Assembly: GCA_002633005.1 (NCBI GenBank)
Contig: NMRA01000114.1
Coordinates: 274,835 to 338,834 of the forward strand
Direction: 5' to 3'
Origin: Phoronis australis
Lineage: Eukaryota; Phoronida; Phoronidae
Length of the DNA: 64,000 nt
The translations under genes were made by a program, and so were the position numbers. The notes beneath the pieces are model-generated. The model worked only from the letters and a program-made list of their open reading frames with translations. It was not told where the DNA came from and did not search any database. Each line of letters opens with the position of its first letter. The stretch's first letter is position 1. Positions 30,292 through 43,078 of the stretch are shown piece by piece.

Positions 30292-33200
30292 ATGACGGAC
30301 AGCGTGCGAGAATATGACGATAGCGTTTTACGTAGACTTCATTCGCAGTATGCTGGAGGGAAACTACACAAAGGTACGAGAGCCGATTTCAATTATTTGA
30401 GCTTAGATTCATTTAGTACTTGTAGGTTTCTCTTGAATCCGAGTCTGTCACAGTCAGTGTGCCACAGTGTACACCCGGACTGAGCCCAGAATTAGAAAAT
30501 GAAATCGACCACAACCACAACCACAGACAGAGGCACACCTAGGTGCTCTAAGCGTAATAATCTTATCGACACTGCCATTATATACAATAATGGGGGTTAC
30601 CCCTCTCTGCACTGTCAATTCCCACAGTGTTCGTCGTGCGCAGGAGATTTTCACAACTAACTAGCAAGTGAGTGAGCCTTGCAGTACAGCACACAGAACA
30701 AGATGATCAGACCAAACCCACTTGATTATTCACCTTCCCCTCCACCAATTATAACCACTTCCGTTTAACTTGTAAAACGAAATTAATCTAATTATCTTTA
30801 AATAAGTTGCTCCGTGCTCTGAGGAATGAGTGGTTTAAGATGGAATGTGGTGATCGAGTAGATATTTTCCAGTTTTGGTTTTCTGCGATAACACTATGTC
30901 GCTATGTCCATGATGGCATGCAATCAACTTGTTTTATCTTGGATAGAAGGTGTAGATTTTGGGCGTAAGATCGTGCACACAATCTGACTGGCTTGGTAAA
31001 CTTACAGATACAGCTGGGTTGCCAATCTAAACGTGTGTGTTTCGTCATTTATTAGATACATAATGGGTAACTAGACTGGAACCTCTAGTCATCGTATCAT
31101 AAATATCAGCCTTGACTGTTGCGTTAACCGTGATATTTTGGTTTCAGGTCAAGCAATTACTGCTCCTTCAGCTTCCATACCTACGAAATATCAGACCTTG
31201 GTTACAAGTAACGCTGACAGGAAGGGCTTTGGTGCTCAGTCAAAGAGGTTCAACTATGAATTAAATGCTGTAAGTTGATTATTAACCTTAGGTATCTGCT
31301 GCACTGAGTTCGTTTTCTGCTGTAACGTTTATAACTCTTTGATGAGTCCTGAACTAGGTCAAGGGTCATTGACATTTTTAGATATTGGACATTGAACCAA
31401 AAAATTAGTTGCAAAAAATTTTAATGACAACTTTGGAACTTACTGTCTTTACGGAGCCACCTGGCTCCATCTACTGGGGGTTGATGACTGACTGGTTTCC
31501 GTGGACATTTGTCACTCTCTGCCAGTGTTCGTGGAGAGCAGACGTGAGAGACCCAAGTACACCCCTTAACTAGACACAACGGTGTCTGACTCGTGGTCCA
31601 GGACCTTACAGCTGTTGTTTATGTGAACTCTGGCAGAGGGCGATGAATTTTTCGCAGAAATCAGTCGATCATCAATCGCTAGTACAAGGACCCAGTGGGC
31701 TCCACAAGGTCGGTAAATTATTTTACAGTATGTTCCAGAAGAAGTAGTTGATAATTTTTCCACATTGACATTGTTTTGATGCTTACTAACTGAATCTGTG
31801 CATTTTCCTGTCACCAGAATGTGAGATCCCAAGTAATGATGGAGAAATAGATTTGAAACTTTCTAGTAGAATAATGAAGTAGTGATTATTTTCACATTTG
31901 TGACTTTTTTGCAGTTTGTATTTATTCCTTTTCTGTGTTTTCAATTCAATACTTATTGTTGCAACTGTATCTGTATTTTGAAGATTGTTTTTAAAACAAT
32001 AGTAGATGTTTCCGTGATGTAGTCCTCAAGTTTGTTTAAATGGCCTTTTGCTTGTAATATTACACAGTTTCATTCACGACTCTTTCCAGTCTCTGATTGA
32101 TCAACGGTGTTCCGTAATGACGGTCTTCTACAGATCGGGAAGTGGTAACATATACGTAGCACCCCTCTAATCTTTCGTCACTTCACTTTTCAGGATGACA
32201 AACCAAGCCCTGCCAATTATCTGGGTCATACTGTGTTTGAAAAGCAAATGCCCTCTTTTGGCAAGAAGGGTACAGGTGGTTTTGCATCCAAGGTTAGTAT
32301 GGATTCTTATGTAATTGACATAGCTTAATTTTCATATTTTGTGTATTTGTTCATTGTTGTAAAGTTTACAAGTTTTTTTATAAAGGTTGTATTTGCTCGA
32401 CAGTTTCTGCAACATGTGTGGAGAGAAATGAGTTATTATTCATATCTTCAGTTGTATTGAGCTCGTGTTATTACTTATCTGAATGTATTTGAAAAGAATT
32501 GTCACTTAAATTACTAGCATTGACATTTCATCTCTCTTTTGTTTCAAGTTCTATTCACGAATGCTGAATTGCGTTTTAAAAACAACATTCAGGTACCCGG
32601 TGCAAATTGCAACCAATTCGTAAGAATTATTTATGTAAATTTGTTAAATGTGCCACAAGTTTTTTCTAATTACTGTGGTTTGTCCCTTTTCATAGTCACG
32701 ACGAATAGGGAAAGTGCATGTAAACCATTGCCCTGGGGCAGGGAAGTACGCCCTACCCTCCCTACTCCAGTCACGCCAGGACTACAATACAGCATCCACA
32801 ACATCGAGCTTTGCCTTGCCTATAGCCAGACAGCTCGACAAAGTCTCTGCTCAGCCAGCGCCTAATGCTTATGATGTAAGTTTACAGTAAAACTTCTCCA
32901 GTTTGGGACAGTCTCTAAAGTGTGGACTCTGAAATTTAAGCCAAGATTGCATTTCTTGATTCTGAAGATTTGGATGTGGGTAATTGTGGCGTTCATCATG
33001 TTTCTCAAGTATTGGGCTCTGCGTTTTGCATCAGCAAAGTCCGAGATAATATTAACGAAAATGGCTGCCAACGCAAAATTTGCCTTTCGCTTGATTCTTG
33101 AATTTAAGTCAGCCAGTGTTGCCTATTTGTAAATTTTGGTACAAGGTCCGACCTTGGCAAACGATTAATTTTCACTGTCCCAAACAGAAGAACTTCTTAG

Positions 33201-36200
33201 TTAGTTAAATTTTGCTTTGCATTTTGCCAACGTAGATTCACAGCTTTTAGCTAGCTGCACCGATGTCATCGTTGGCCAGCTAGGTGCCATGGTTCTGTGG
33301 GTAGTTACTGGTGAGGTTACTCCAAAACTGGAATTAATTTAGTATGGACTAGTTTGTAATTGTTTTTGTGGAAATTGAGTTTGTGGATGGAGTTAGTTGG
33401 TATTTCTTATTGTTTTAGCTAATTTTATTAATCATTTTTTTTGTTTTTAGCCTCTCAAGTCTCGACCGCTCGTGAGTAAATCAAATAACGTCGCCGCCAG
33501 CGCAGCCTTCAAGTCAACTTCCAAACGCGACACCCTCAACCAAAAAATCACCACATTCAAAGTATCTCCGTGTAAGTATAAATGTTGGAGTAGTTCTTCT
33601 TGGTCAAGTGTAAATATAATTGTACGTTTCTGTATCGAGACATTTTAAAAGAGTGTTCTATATTACTTATTCCATGTCATATGATAACAGTTGTTCTACA
33701 TTTGTTATACGATGTGCAGTGGTGATAAAATTGTTCTGAGGGAAATTTTTGCATCCTTTTCAATGAGATTTATTAATTCCCTGTTTTGCGACATTACTAA
33801 TTAATCAAACTTTGCTGTATTCAAAGTCAGAAACCTCAAGTACAAAGCAATCTTACCCAGATAACGTTTTCTAAAAAGTTTTGTATCGGGTGTCAAAGGC
33901 CCAATATAAATACAATTGTAGACAAAACATTACAAGTTTTCCTGTGTATTGTAGCTCAGTACATGAAATGTATCAGGGGTCTGTCTCATGTAAAGTGACT
34001 TAAGACTCAGGGTCTGTCTCATGTAAAGTGACTTAAGACTCAAGACAGAAATTTGGTCTTATGCTCCACATAACTGTTTGTTAAAAAATAAATCTCACTT
34101 GAGCAAAAATGTAAAGTCACTGAGAATAAGCCCAAAACTGCCAGTTATGCAAGTAAATTTATAAACTTTTTTGGGGCGGTAATGCGCTCTTAATTACGTG
34201 GCTCAACTCATGCTCAGAAACTGGGAAATGGGATCTTAAGATCAAATTTCTGTCACTTTTGAAACAGACCCCTGGAGTCATGCGTTATTCAGGTAAGTTC
34301 TTTGATTTATGGTATGGCGTTTATTTCAGGCCAATACAACCCCAATGACTTGGCTACGAGAGCAGATAAAAAGATCATCGTCTCAAGTTTCAAATCGACT
34401 TCATCCAGAGACATGATGAAGTCCCCCAATGCCAACCCTGGCCCAGGAGCTTATAGGCNCTTCTTAGTTAGTTAAATTTTGCTTTGCATTATGCCAACGT
34501 AGATTCACAGCTTTTAGCTAGCTGCACCGATGTCATCTTTGGCCAGCTAGGTGCCATGGTTCTGTGAGTAGTTACTGGTGAGGTTACTCCAAAACTGGAA
34601 TTAATTCAGTCTGGACTAGTTTGTAATTGTTTTTGTTGAAATTGAGTTTGTGGATGGATTTAGTTGGTATTTCTTATTTTATTAATCTTTTTTTTTGTTT
34701 TTAGCCTCTCAAGTCTCGACCTCTCGTGAGTAAATCAAATAACGTGGCCGCCAGCGCAGCCTTCAAGTCAACTTCCAAACGCGACACCCTCAACCAAAAA
34801 ATCACCACATTCAAAGTATCCCCATGTAAGTATAAATGTTGGAGTAGTTCTTCTTGGTCAAGTGTAAATATAGTTGTACGTTTCTGTATCGAGACATTTT
34901 AAAAGAGTGTTCTATATTACTAATTCCATGTAATATGATAACAGTTGTTCTACATTTGTTATACGATGTGCAGTGGTGATAAAATTGTTCTGAGGGAAAT
35001 TTTGCATCCTTTTCAATGAGATTTATTAATTCCCTGTTTTGCGACATTACTAATTAATCAAACTTTACTGTATTCAAAGTCAGAAACCTCAAGTACAAAG
35101 CAATCTTACCCAGATAACGTTTTCTAAAAAGTTTTGTATCGGGTGTCAAAGGCCCAATATAAATACAATTGTAGACAAAACATTACAAGTTTTCCTGTAT
35201 ATTGTAGCTCAGCACATGAAATGTATCAGGGGTCTGTCTCATGTAAAGTGACTTAAGACTCAGGGTCTGTCTCATGTAAAGTGACTTAAGACTCAAGACA
35301 GAAATTTGGTCTTATGCTCCACATAACTGTTTGTTAAAAAATAAATCTCACTTGAGCAAAAATGTAAAGTCACTGAGAATAAGCCCAAAACTGCCAGTTA
35401 TGCAAGTAAATTTATAAACTTTTTTGGGGCGGTAATGCGCTCTTAATTACGTGGCTCAACTCATGCTCAGAAACTGGGAAATGGGATCTTAAGATCAAAT
35501 TTCTGTCACTTTTGAAACAGACCCCTGGAGTCATGCGTTATTCAGGTAAGTTCTTTGATTTATGGTATGGCGTTTATTTCAGGCCAATACAACCCCAATG
35601 ACTTGGCTACGAGAGCAGATAAAAAGATCATCGTCTCAAGTTTCAAATCGACTTCATCCAGAGACATGATGAAGTCCCCCAATGCCAACCCTGGCCCAGG
35701 AGCTTATAGGCCTCATGAAGAGGTTGAACCCCAAGCAAGAACAATATACCCGTGAGTGTGATTTAGTTATGGTGTACATAATGGAGCCTGGGATTCCAAG
35801 TATAGGTGCCACTCACTTCCAGTTAGAGTATTTGTTTGGAAAATTCCAATATTTATTTTACTGCCTAGCACTATGAAAGAATATATTTCAGCATCGAAAA
35901 AACTGTTTGATGTCTTCTTTTAGTAGAATTCGTAGTGACAGGAGTAATTTTTCAATAGTTCAGGTTGTGTCCTTGTAAAGTGCAAGCTCTAATTACAAAA
36001 ACCATCATCAGCTGACGCACATACCCTGAAGTAAAGCGGGTCAACTCAGTAGAATAGGGACATTGCGACTTGTGCACAGGACCACAGATCACATGTATTG
36101 AGAATAACAAGGATTTGATGGACTGTGTACTGTAACAAGGAGTTGATGGACTGTGTACTGTAACAAGGAGTTGATGACCTATGTAATTTAACATGGAGTT

Positions 36201-39200
36201 GATGGTCTGTGTACTCTAACATGGAGTTGATGGTCAATGTTCTATAACAAGGAGTTACTACAGTCTATAGTTATGATAATAACAGCTTAGTAGTCATGCT
36301 TGACACATAGTTTCGAAGCTTTTTAATCACATGCAGTAACTGACTGTGTGCTCAGGTATGTAATAGTTTAACGACTATGTACATTGTATATTATGTGGAG
36401 TATTGATTAACACTAACTTCTAGCATGAAATCTAGGTGAGGATTTTGTTGACTTTGAGACAATTTCTATTGGTTTCTTGCAGCCGAAAGCACTACCTTTG
36501 CATATCTGCCCCAGCCATGGCACTACCCCCTCCAGTAGATAACCCTGGCCCCGGGGCATACGAGCTAGTGAATTACGAGGGTGCCGCCAAACATTATATG
36601 TCAAGCTCTGCGTTTGTTTCGACAACAGGGAGGTGGCAGAACTCTTCGAAGATGGCAGCACTTGTGCCTGGTCCAGGTATGTTTGGAGTTTGAGGTTGTT
36701 TTGATGTTTGCAGAAAACAAACAATGTTGTTTGCATCATAACATGGTGATGAGTCTGAAGCTGCGTGCTTGGGTCTTTGTCAGTCTTCCTTCTTTACACT
36801 TGCCGGTATAGTGGCATCTCTTGGTGGTTTTTGTGCCCTGGATTTTAAGAAATGCTTGAATTTTGTGATCATAAGAAGTGTGTCGTGTGTTACCTCTTAG
36901 TAACTAGAGGTAAGGGTTGATTTTTCCATCTATAGACATGTCTAGTCTATGGGATATGTTGATGAGTTATGAAGTTGAGGTGCAATTGTAACTTCTGCAG
37001 CAGTGTGTTAAGAATATGGCCATCTTCCTGGCAATCTGGAACTCATATTCCAAGCAATAAAATGTGAGAACCCATGAGTGCCAACAGTTAATGTTGTCTC
37101 AAGTTCCAATGAAGAATGACAAAGGATACCTTTACACCATTGACAAACATTAGAACACCTAGTTCACGAAATTCTCAAAAGATGTCACTGATACTATCCT
37201 TGATACTACATTTGGTTTGACTACCTGTTCTTAGAAAAAATAACATAGACATGTGACTACAAATGTGTAGATATTTCTTCAACCCCGCATTGACTTTCTC
37301 TGATCATCGTTTATTTGAAAATGTGTCACTTGGTGGGTTGTAGATTAGTATTCAAAAAGAGATTTTAATGTACTGATGAGTGATAACTGGGATAAACATT
37401 AAGGTAACCATAGCGACAGTGACAATAGCAATTGGTAGATGGTATAATATTCTTATTACTGAAACACAATTGTGTAAGATTCCAAACTTTTTTCCTGGAT
37501 TAGCACCATTCTTTTCCTATTTAGCCCGAAATATGATGTTAAAGTGGACTATTTTGTCAATTTCTATCGTTTCAAACATTCTGTACAATTTCCACAAAAC
37601 ACTGTTTGGGAAGATTTTCATGCCTAGTAAGAAGGTAGCCATCCTCTGAACTGTTTTGTTATTTTGATGGCTAATTACTGAACATCTACTGTACTTCGCA
37701 ACACTTGGCAAATTGCCACCATGAGGAAGTGTAAAAACAGCAGGATCTCTGCAGGTGGTATCTCGTTAGTGTTATGTCATTCCGTATGCTGTAATTGACA
37801 CGTGATGAGTATGTGTGTTCTCCTGCAAAGTGTCTTTCAAGGCCACTGACAACCTTCCTTACCAGTGACTAGCTTTTTTAAAATGTGTTTGATGGCCAGT
37901 TCCCAGGGACGAAGTTAGGCCACGCCTACTTTTGTTACTGTTGCCATGTCCTCACAAGTGCAAATCCAGTCGGGCAAAAGTCCATTGCAAGTATTATACA
38001 GTAACAGATTTTCTATTCTCGGAATTTTTTTATTTTAGATAAATTGATCTAACCAGATAGTCCTAGCCAAGGCCTTAGCAAAAGCAGATAATGCGTAGGC
38101 CCGTCAAATCATAGGTGAAGTTGCCTTTTCACGCCATATTGAGTCACCCTGAGATCTTAGCACAAACAACAAAAGACGGATAGAAAATGTATTGAATAGG
38201 GGTCTGAAAAAAACCCATTCATAGCTGTTTGAGTTTAAGTAAAAGGTGATTCTCACGGTGATGTAAAACAACAAGTCAGTCAAAAAAAAATTCACCAGTT
38301 CCTTACACATGGCATGGGTGGGCTCAAAGCGATGCTCTTAACATTCTGTAGGAACCAAATTTTTATGACATTACTTCAAGACTGGCTTTAAAGCCTCTTT
38401 ATTAATAAGGATGATGTTGATAATTATAATGGTAATTATAATGATAATGAGAATGAGAACTAACGGTAAGGGATAATCATACCATGTTATACTTATCATG
38501 GCTAAGATATTAAAAATGGTGTTGACAGCATGTGCAGACAGAAGTTAAAACAAGCCCCCCCCCCCTTTTCNCCCGCCCTCTTATTTCAGTCCTGTGCTGC
38601 CTTTGCAGTATCAGATAACAACACAACACTTATTGCCATTATTCTGCTCCGTTAAAATTCAGTCTTTAGATTAATTTGCTTTGGATTGTCAGAATAACTC
38701 AACAGGATCTCCCTTCATTGATTTTATTCTTGTCACGTGAGAGGTTGATACTTGTTTTTGTCAGCTTGTGAACTAAACCTCTGGTAGGGGGCGTGAATCA
38801 ATAACTTGAGGTAAACCACACGTCATGACGTCAAGTGGCATCCAGTAACATGGGTGTACAGTAGACTCGGCGCATTCTAGTGATCCATGCAGATTTCCTT
38901 CAAGAATTTCGTGAATTTCAGCTGTGTCTTGCCACAGCTGTATAGAAATAGTTTTTAAAAATCCCAGTTCGCTGTTTGAGGTTTATCGAGTTTCTTACAT
39001 TATGGTGTGAACTTCCCCGCGCTTTAATATATTATAGGCTGTTATTTACTAATTTGTTGTTGGAGAACAATAACAGTACAAGATATATGGATAGAAGTCT
39101 TTGGTTCTATAGTTTTGTGCGTTATCATAATTTGAAAAACGACTTTTGAATGGGCTTGTTTACTGTCACACATCTAAACTCAGCCTCATCTCAGTTCTTC

Positions 39201-41421
39201 CTTACTCAGATAGGAAATTATTTATAGTCTTTAGATGAAGTGACAGGTTATTAATGCTTCAAATCAGACTTGTCACGTCGGATTAGTTTCAACTGCCGAA
39301 CGCAGTACTGCCGTCAGGGGAATTGAAGGGGACTTGTTACCATTTCAATTTAAATAAAGGATAAGAACGCGATGACGAACGCGCTGTGAAGAAAGTTAAT
39401 GTTTTAAACACAATGCAGAGCGTGGTTTATAGAAGCTATAGTCTGTATACCTTATATTTTTAAAATAGGCTGGAAACTGAGTTCATGTTACATTTAATTA
39501 CATATTACAACATGTTAGTACAACTGTTAGAAGCCTGTAATACTCCATCCTAAGTTACGGGTATTTCAGCTGCACATGTAGTCTCTATATACACGTGACT
39601 GCGAATTTTATTAGGTTTCATCGGTGAACTGTGCAGCCAGTGAAAATTTTAGGTCTGCCTTTGCCATGACTAGGCGGAGGTCATTTGACAACGAGGACTC
39701 TTCGAGTGTCTCAGTAATTTCGGTATGTTCTCTAAATTCAGCCCCATTAATAGTAAATAGGCGTTTCATCCGTATTATCATTTTCGAGTGCCTTACTCGA
39801 GCTTTGGACAGCAAAGTGCTGATCACAAAATAAAGCGTAAATAACGAAAGGTAACTCTGTTCATGTTGATACTTGACTGTTCAGATGTTATCGTTTTCGA
39901 AGAAAGGTTGAGTGTGCAATTGAAAACTTGTGCCGTAGCTCTGCAAACTTATCACAAGTGGCCTCACACCTGTGTCTATAGATCTAGCGCTTCTCCGAAG
40001 TGACTGGCTGCATTGATTTACCATTAATTGTCTTATAATTAATGTTGGGTATGCTACAAATTACACGTGACATAAGGCCGTCGTCATGGCAACCACTTGT
40101 ATAAACCTTTGCATAAAATGGCCTATGTGTTTGTTCGCAGTGCGCTCCATTAGTTGGGTAGGGACACTGTAAGTCGATTTCTTCCGATTTTAATCGCAGG
40201 TCTGCTTGAATTTTTAACCGTTAATGTGTGCCTAGTGATTAGTTGGAGGGATATTATTATTCTATATGCACTAAAATTTGTATTCGTCGCCGGTCATCTT
40301 TTAGTAGCAACGGATTGGAAACAGAAATCGTGGCACAACAGTACAAAAAATCAAAAATAACAACCTGTCAACAGAAAATATCTAGAAATGTCCGCTGTAC
40401 GTGTGAGATTGCCAGCGTAGAACGTGTACAATCGCACGTCAGTGTCGTCTGCGGAGGTTGACTATTACAAAAAGAGATGTCATATTTGTTTTTATATGTT
40501 GAGCAGTACTAAAATTAAAAATAACGTAAGATGGCGCTCTGGCCTACCCCTACGAAATCGTTCTCAAGACTGTTTTTCATCTCCTGATATTACGATAGTA
40601 ACTTATTCCCGTTGTCACAAGTGACTTAACAGAGCCGCCTCCCGTTCAGTAACGCTAGGACCTCGCTCAAAAGCAAGACTTCGGGAGATTACGTGAGATA
40701 TTGCCGTGTATTTTAAATAAGAGCACGTGACTTTGACTATGTTTTAGCTAGATCCTAGCGTAGGTCCTAGCGTCTACTGAACGCACGCCTGGTCTCCTCT
40801 TCTAAAACTTGACGCGCGGGTTTTCTTTCACTGAGATCTCTCAGTTTCAACCGGCGGTGTTTTCTTGGGAAGGATGTTTGTGATGCGTTTCGTTTGCCCA
40901 TTTTTTCACGTTTTAGCTGCAAGTCATTGGAGAGGAAGTGTGTCGTTAAAGGTCTTCTGTCACAAAACAAATTTAGGTTGAGACCATTTACCGTTGTGTA
41001 ATTGGTCTCAAATTATTCCTTACGGGTCAAAACAGATGTGATTTCTGGAAATAACTGATAGGTCATTGTTGCTCGAGATTAAGCCATCCACAGATTGACT
41101 TGTCACGGGGTGTCGTTTTATTCGACGAATCTTCTCGAGCACTGACGAACTGTCAGCTCTTTGCAGGAAAAAATTGCTTCTCATTTGACTAAGGAGCAAG
41201 TTGAGACCATTTTTACTGGCACTTGTGATCTATATGAAAAGTTAGTCTATTCGACGGGGCCCAGGTTTATTGTTCGTGTATCACTTCATGAAACTGAGGG
41301 AGAGCTAAGAATAATTTACGGTATCTTATTCTACTCACTTTCTCTCTCCACAGCTCAATACCGTCCCACGCAACAAGGGAAACAGTCATTCATCTATAAC
41401 GCTTCCGGCAAATGGCTATAG
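30292..41421 (+). CDS. STPG1: STPG1 (MAPO2), sperm-tail PG-rich repeat protein (8 exons)
   Basis: Homologue of human STPG1/MAPO2, linked to apoptosis after O6-methylguanine damage; STPG repeats are typical of axonemal and sperm-tail proteins. Exons: 30292-30373, 31148-31269, 32194-32292, 32696-32875, 33451-33571, 35583-35751, 36483-36676, 41354-41421. Phases join into 344 aa (human 334). Diagnostic blocks: KGFGAQSKRF, PGPGAYRP, NPGPGAYELVNYEG, SSAFVSTTGRW and the C-terminal GKQSFIYNASGKWL, each closely matching human STPG1. Exons 5 and 6 are duplicated around the N at 34459 (alternative copies 34705-34825 and 34330-34458, the latter truncated). The model uses exon 5 from copy 1 (copy 2 encodes the same peptide) and the complete exon 6 from copy 2. 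The last intron is 4.7 kb. The start is the first ATG of the open frame, 857 bp from the RRM2 start. Confidence 0.9.
33193..35711. repeat. Direct duplication across a single-N gap, copying STPG1 exons 5 and 6
   Basis: 33193-34458 and 34460-35711 are near-identical and meet at the N at 34459, which interrupts exon 6 of copy 1. Exon 5 copies (33451-33571, 34705-34825) differ only at third codon positions, so both are under coding constraint as alleles would be. Confidence 0.9.
33974..34274. mobile_element. MITE with CAGGGGTCTGT ends in STPG1 intron 5
   Basis: Starts CAGGGGTCTGTCTCATGTAA and ends with the inverse CAGACCCCTG preceded by TGTCACTTTTGAAA. The inverted homology continues inward through ACAGAAATTTG(G/A)TCTTA. 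The left end contains a 33-bp tandem duplication (33978-34010 and 34011-34042). The whole element recurs in the second assembly copy at 35227-35527. No target duplication was found. Confidence 0.75.
36095..36258. repeat. Minisatellite, about 28-bp unit
   Basis: Five to six units built on AACAAGGAGTTGATGG followed by ACTGTGTACTGT, in the STPG1 intron between exons 6 and 7. Confidence 0.85.
36677..40642. other. STPG1 last intron, no additional gene recognised
   Basis: AT-rich intron sequence. A single-N gap at 38571 follows a C homopolymer, a common sequencing stop. Open frames here (for example 39611-39833 on both strands) show no family motif and no coding-like splice context. Confidence 0.5.
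40643..40783. mobile_element. Small inverted-repeat element (141 bp) in STPG1 last intron
   Basis: Left end CGTTCAGTAACGCTAGGACC and right end GGTCCTAGCGTCTACTGAAC plus G are inverse copies differing by a two-base insertion. Too short to code; a MITE or solo foldback. Confidence 0.7.
40965..41150. repeat. Dispersed repeat family R, copy 3
   Basis: GAGACCATTTACC, TTGGTCTC, GTGATTTCTGG and AATAACTGA occur in the same order as at 12467-12620. GAGACC...GGTCTC forms a local inverted repeat. Ends about 200 bp before the last STPG1 exon. Confidence 0.55.
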
Positions 41422-43072
41422 CACCGGCGCAGACCTGGAGACTTTGGAGTCATGGCTAACACACCTCCAGCAAGCCATTGTGACAGCTGTTCTGTGCAAT
41501 CTCGAGTATGCTGAAGAATGGGTCTTTCTAGTTGAATTATGTAATGATTACAATGTTTCAATTCATAGATTATTATGATCAAGTTGTGAGTGGTCTTCAG
41601 TTGTACGCACGAAGTACATTTGTAATTTGTCGTAGATATTGTTATTTTGTTATTCACTATTTGTTATTCACATTTTACAAGTAGACAACCTTTTGAAGAC
41701 GTTTCCCTGTTTCACGTAATGCGTCATTTTTGCCGAACCTTTAAACTACTTTCGATCACTGTGCCAAAGCTGTGCTTTTATACGTCACACCTTCACCGTC
41801 AGAGCTGGGTTTTTTTGGCTCTACATGTTTTTTCGGTCTGACCTTGTCTAGGCCGTTGTATCGTACATTCCCCAATACTATTGATTTTTACAAGGAAATG
41901 TTAATCTCGTCAAGACGAATTTACCAGGCGCTAATGTCAGTCGTTTCCTTGTAACGAAATTACTAGCAACTCTTTCTCGCTTGTATTCTTGGGAGATGCA
42001 AAATCGCAAAAAATAACATAATTTCTTTTATGGTGTGGGCTGTATTGGCTTTCAGGAAAATACGTGTGCCAGGCCTCCATTTTTGCGATTTTTTCCAAAT
42101 GATGATTTTGAATTGTTCTTTTACTTTCGTTGCGTTAGCGTAAGATTTTTCAACTTTGTAAGACTCTGTCTTTGTAACTTCGTAATTGGCGTTACGGGTC
42201 CCTGTAAGGTGGCCACGTGTATACCTACACATCCTAGGTCGCGGGCTTATGGGAAGGTGTCTCTTCCAACTGGGAAGCGACACGTGCCACTGTGTGTTCA
42301 AATTTATCTTGGTTTCCCGAAATTACTTAGTACCTAGCAAAAGCCAACACGTTGGTACCCTTTAAGTGTATGAACATTTAGTGGCCTAACTTTCACTGAA
42401 CTTGTTTTCTGGTCACATTGCATTGGTAATTTCCACGCAGTTTGCATCGCAGAATTTAATAGCACACTACTGCTGAACTTGCGTTCCGATAAAATATGCG
42501 TTTCATTTCAATGCCACCATTCTCGCTAGTTTTCCACAGTATCAGGTGTCGGAGCGCTATGTGCTGTCCCTGCGCCGTCTCGGGCATTTCGTTTTCCAGT
42601 GGAGTACCTGTTAGGCTGAGACAGTTACTGTATATTGACTCATAGTGTTTGACACGATGTTCCTGGCATGACATAAAACACGACATACTGCGAAACAAAC
42701 AACCATTGTGTTCCGTGATTAACCGAGTCATCATGTTGAGAGACATGAAAATCATCGATTTTTCGTTATAAATAACACAAACTCTTTCGAAATACGTGCT
42801 ATTGCCCTTCCACTCAGACAAGTGGCATTAAGTAGTTCTTAGTCTTTGGTTATTTTGTTAAATCACAGAGTACTCAATATGATCTTAAAACTTGTTGTTG
42901 TGCTGTCGAACCACAGTTTTGTGAGACTTGTGTAGCCATAAATTGTACAATTTTATGTATAATTATTGTACAAAATTCATATTGTAAAAACTCATAAAGC
43001 CATTGTATATGTATCATTTCAATGCATTGTTTTGTATAGTAAATTATGCATCTTCAAAATATGCATTTGACA

Positions 43073-43078
43073 AATAAA
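43073..43078 (+). terminator. Candidate STPG1 polyadenylation signal
   Basis: AATAAA in CAAATAAATTTTTAC, about 1.65 kb after the STPG1 stop. If used, 41422-43090 is 3' UTR; the 121-residue minus-strand frame at 42456-42821 would then be antisense noise. Confidence 0.35.

Noticed and set aside
39611-39833. Overlapping open frames on both strands, considered as a LINE reverse-transcriptase remnant
   Set aside because: No reverse-transcriptase motif or other domain could be seen in either frame.
42456-42821. 121-residue minus-strand open frame
   Set aside because: No recognisable family, and it lies opposite the probable STPG1 3' UTR.
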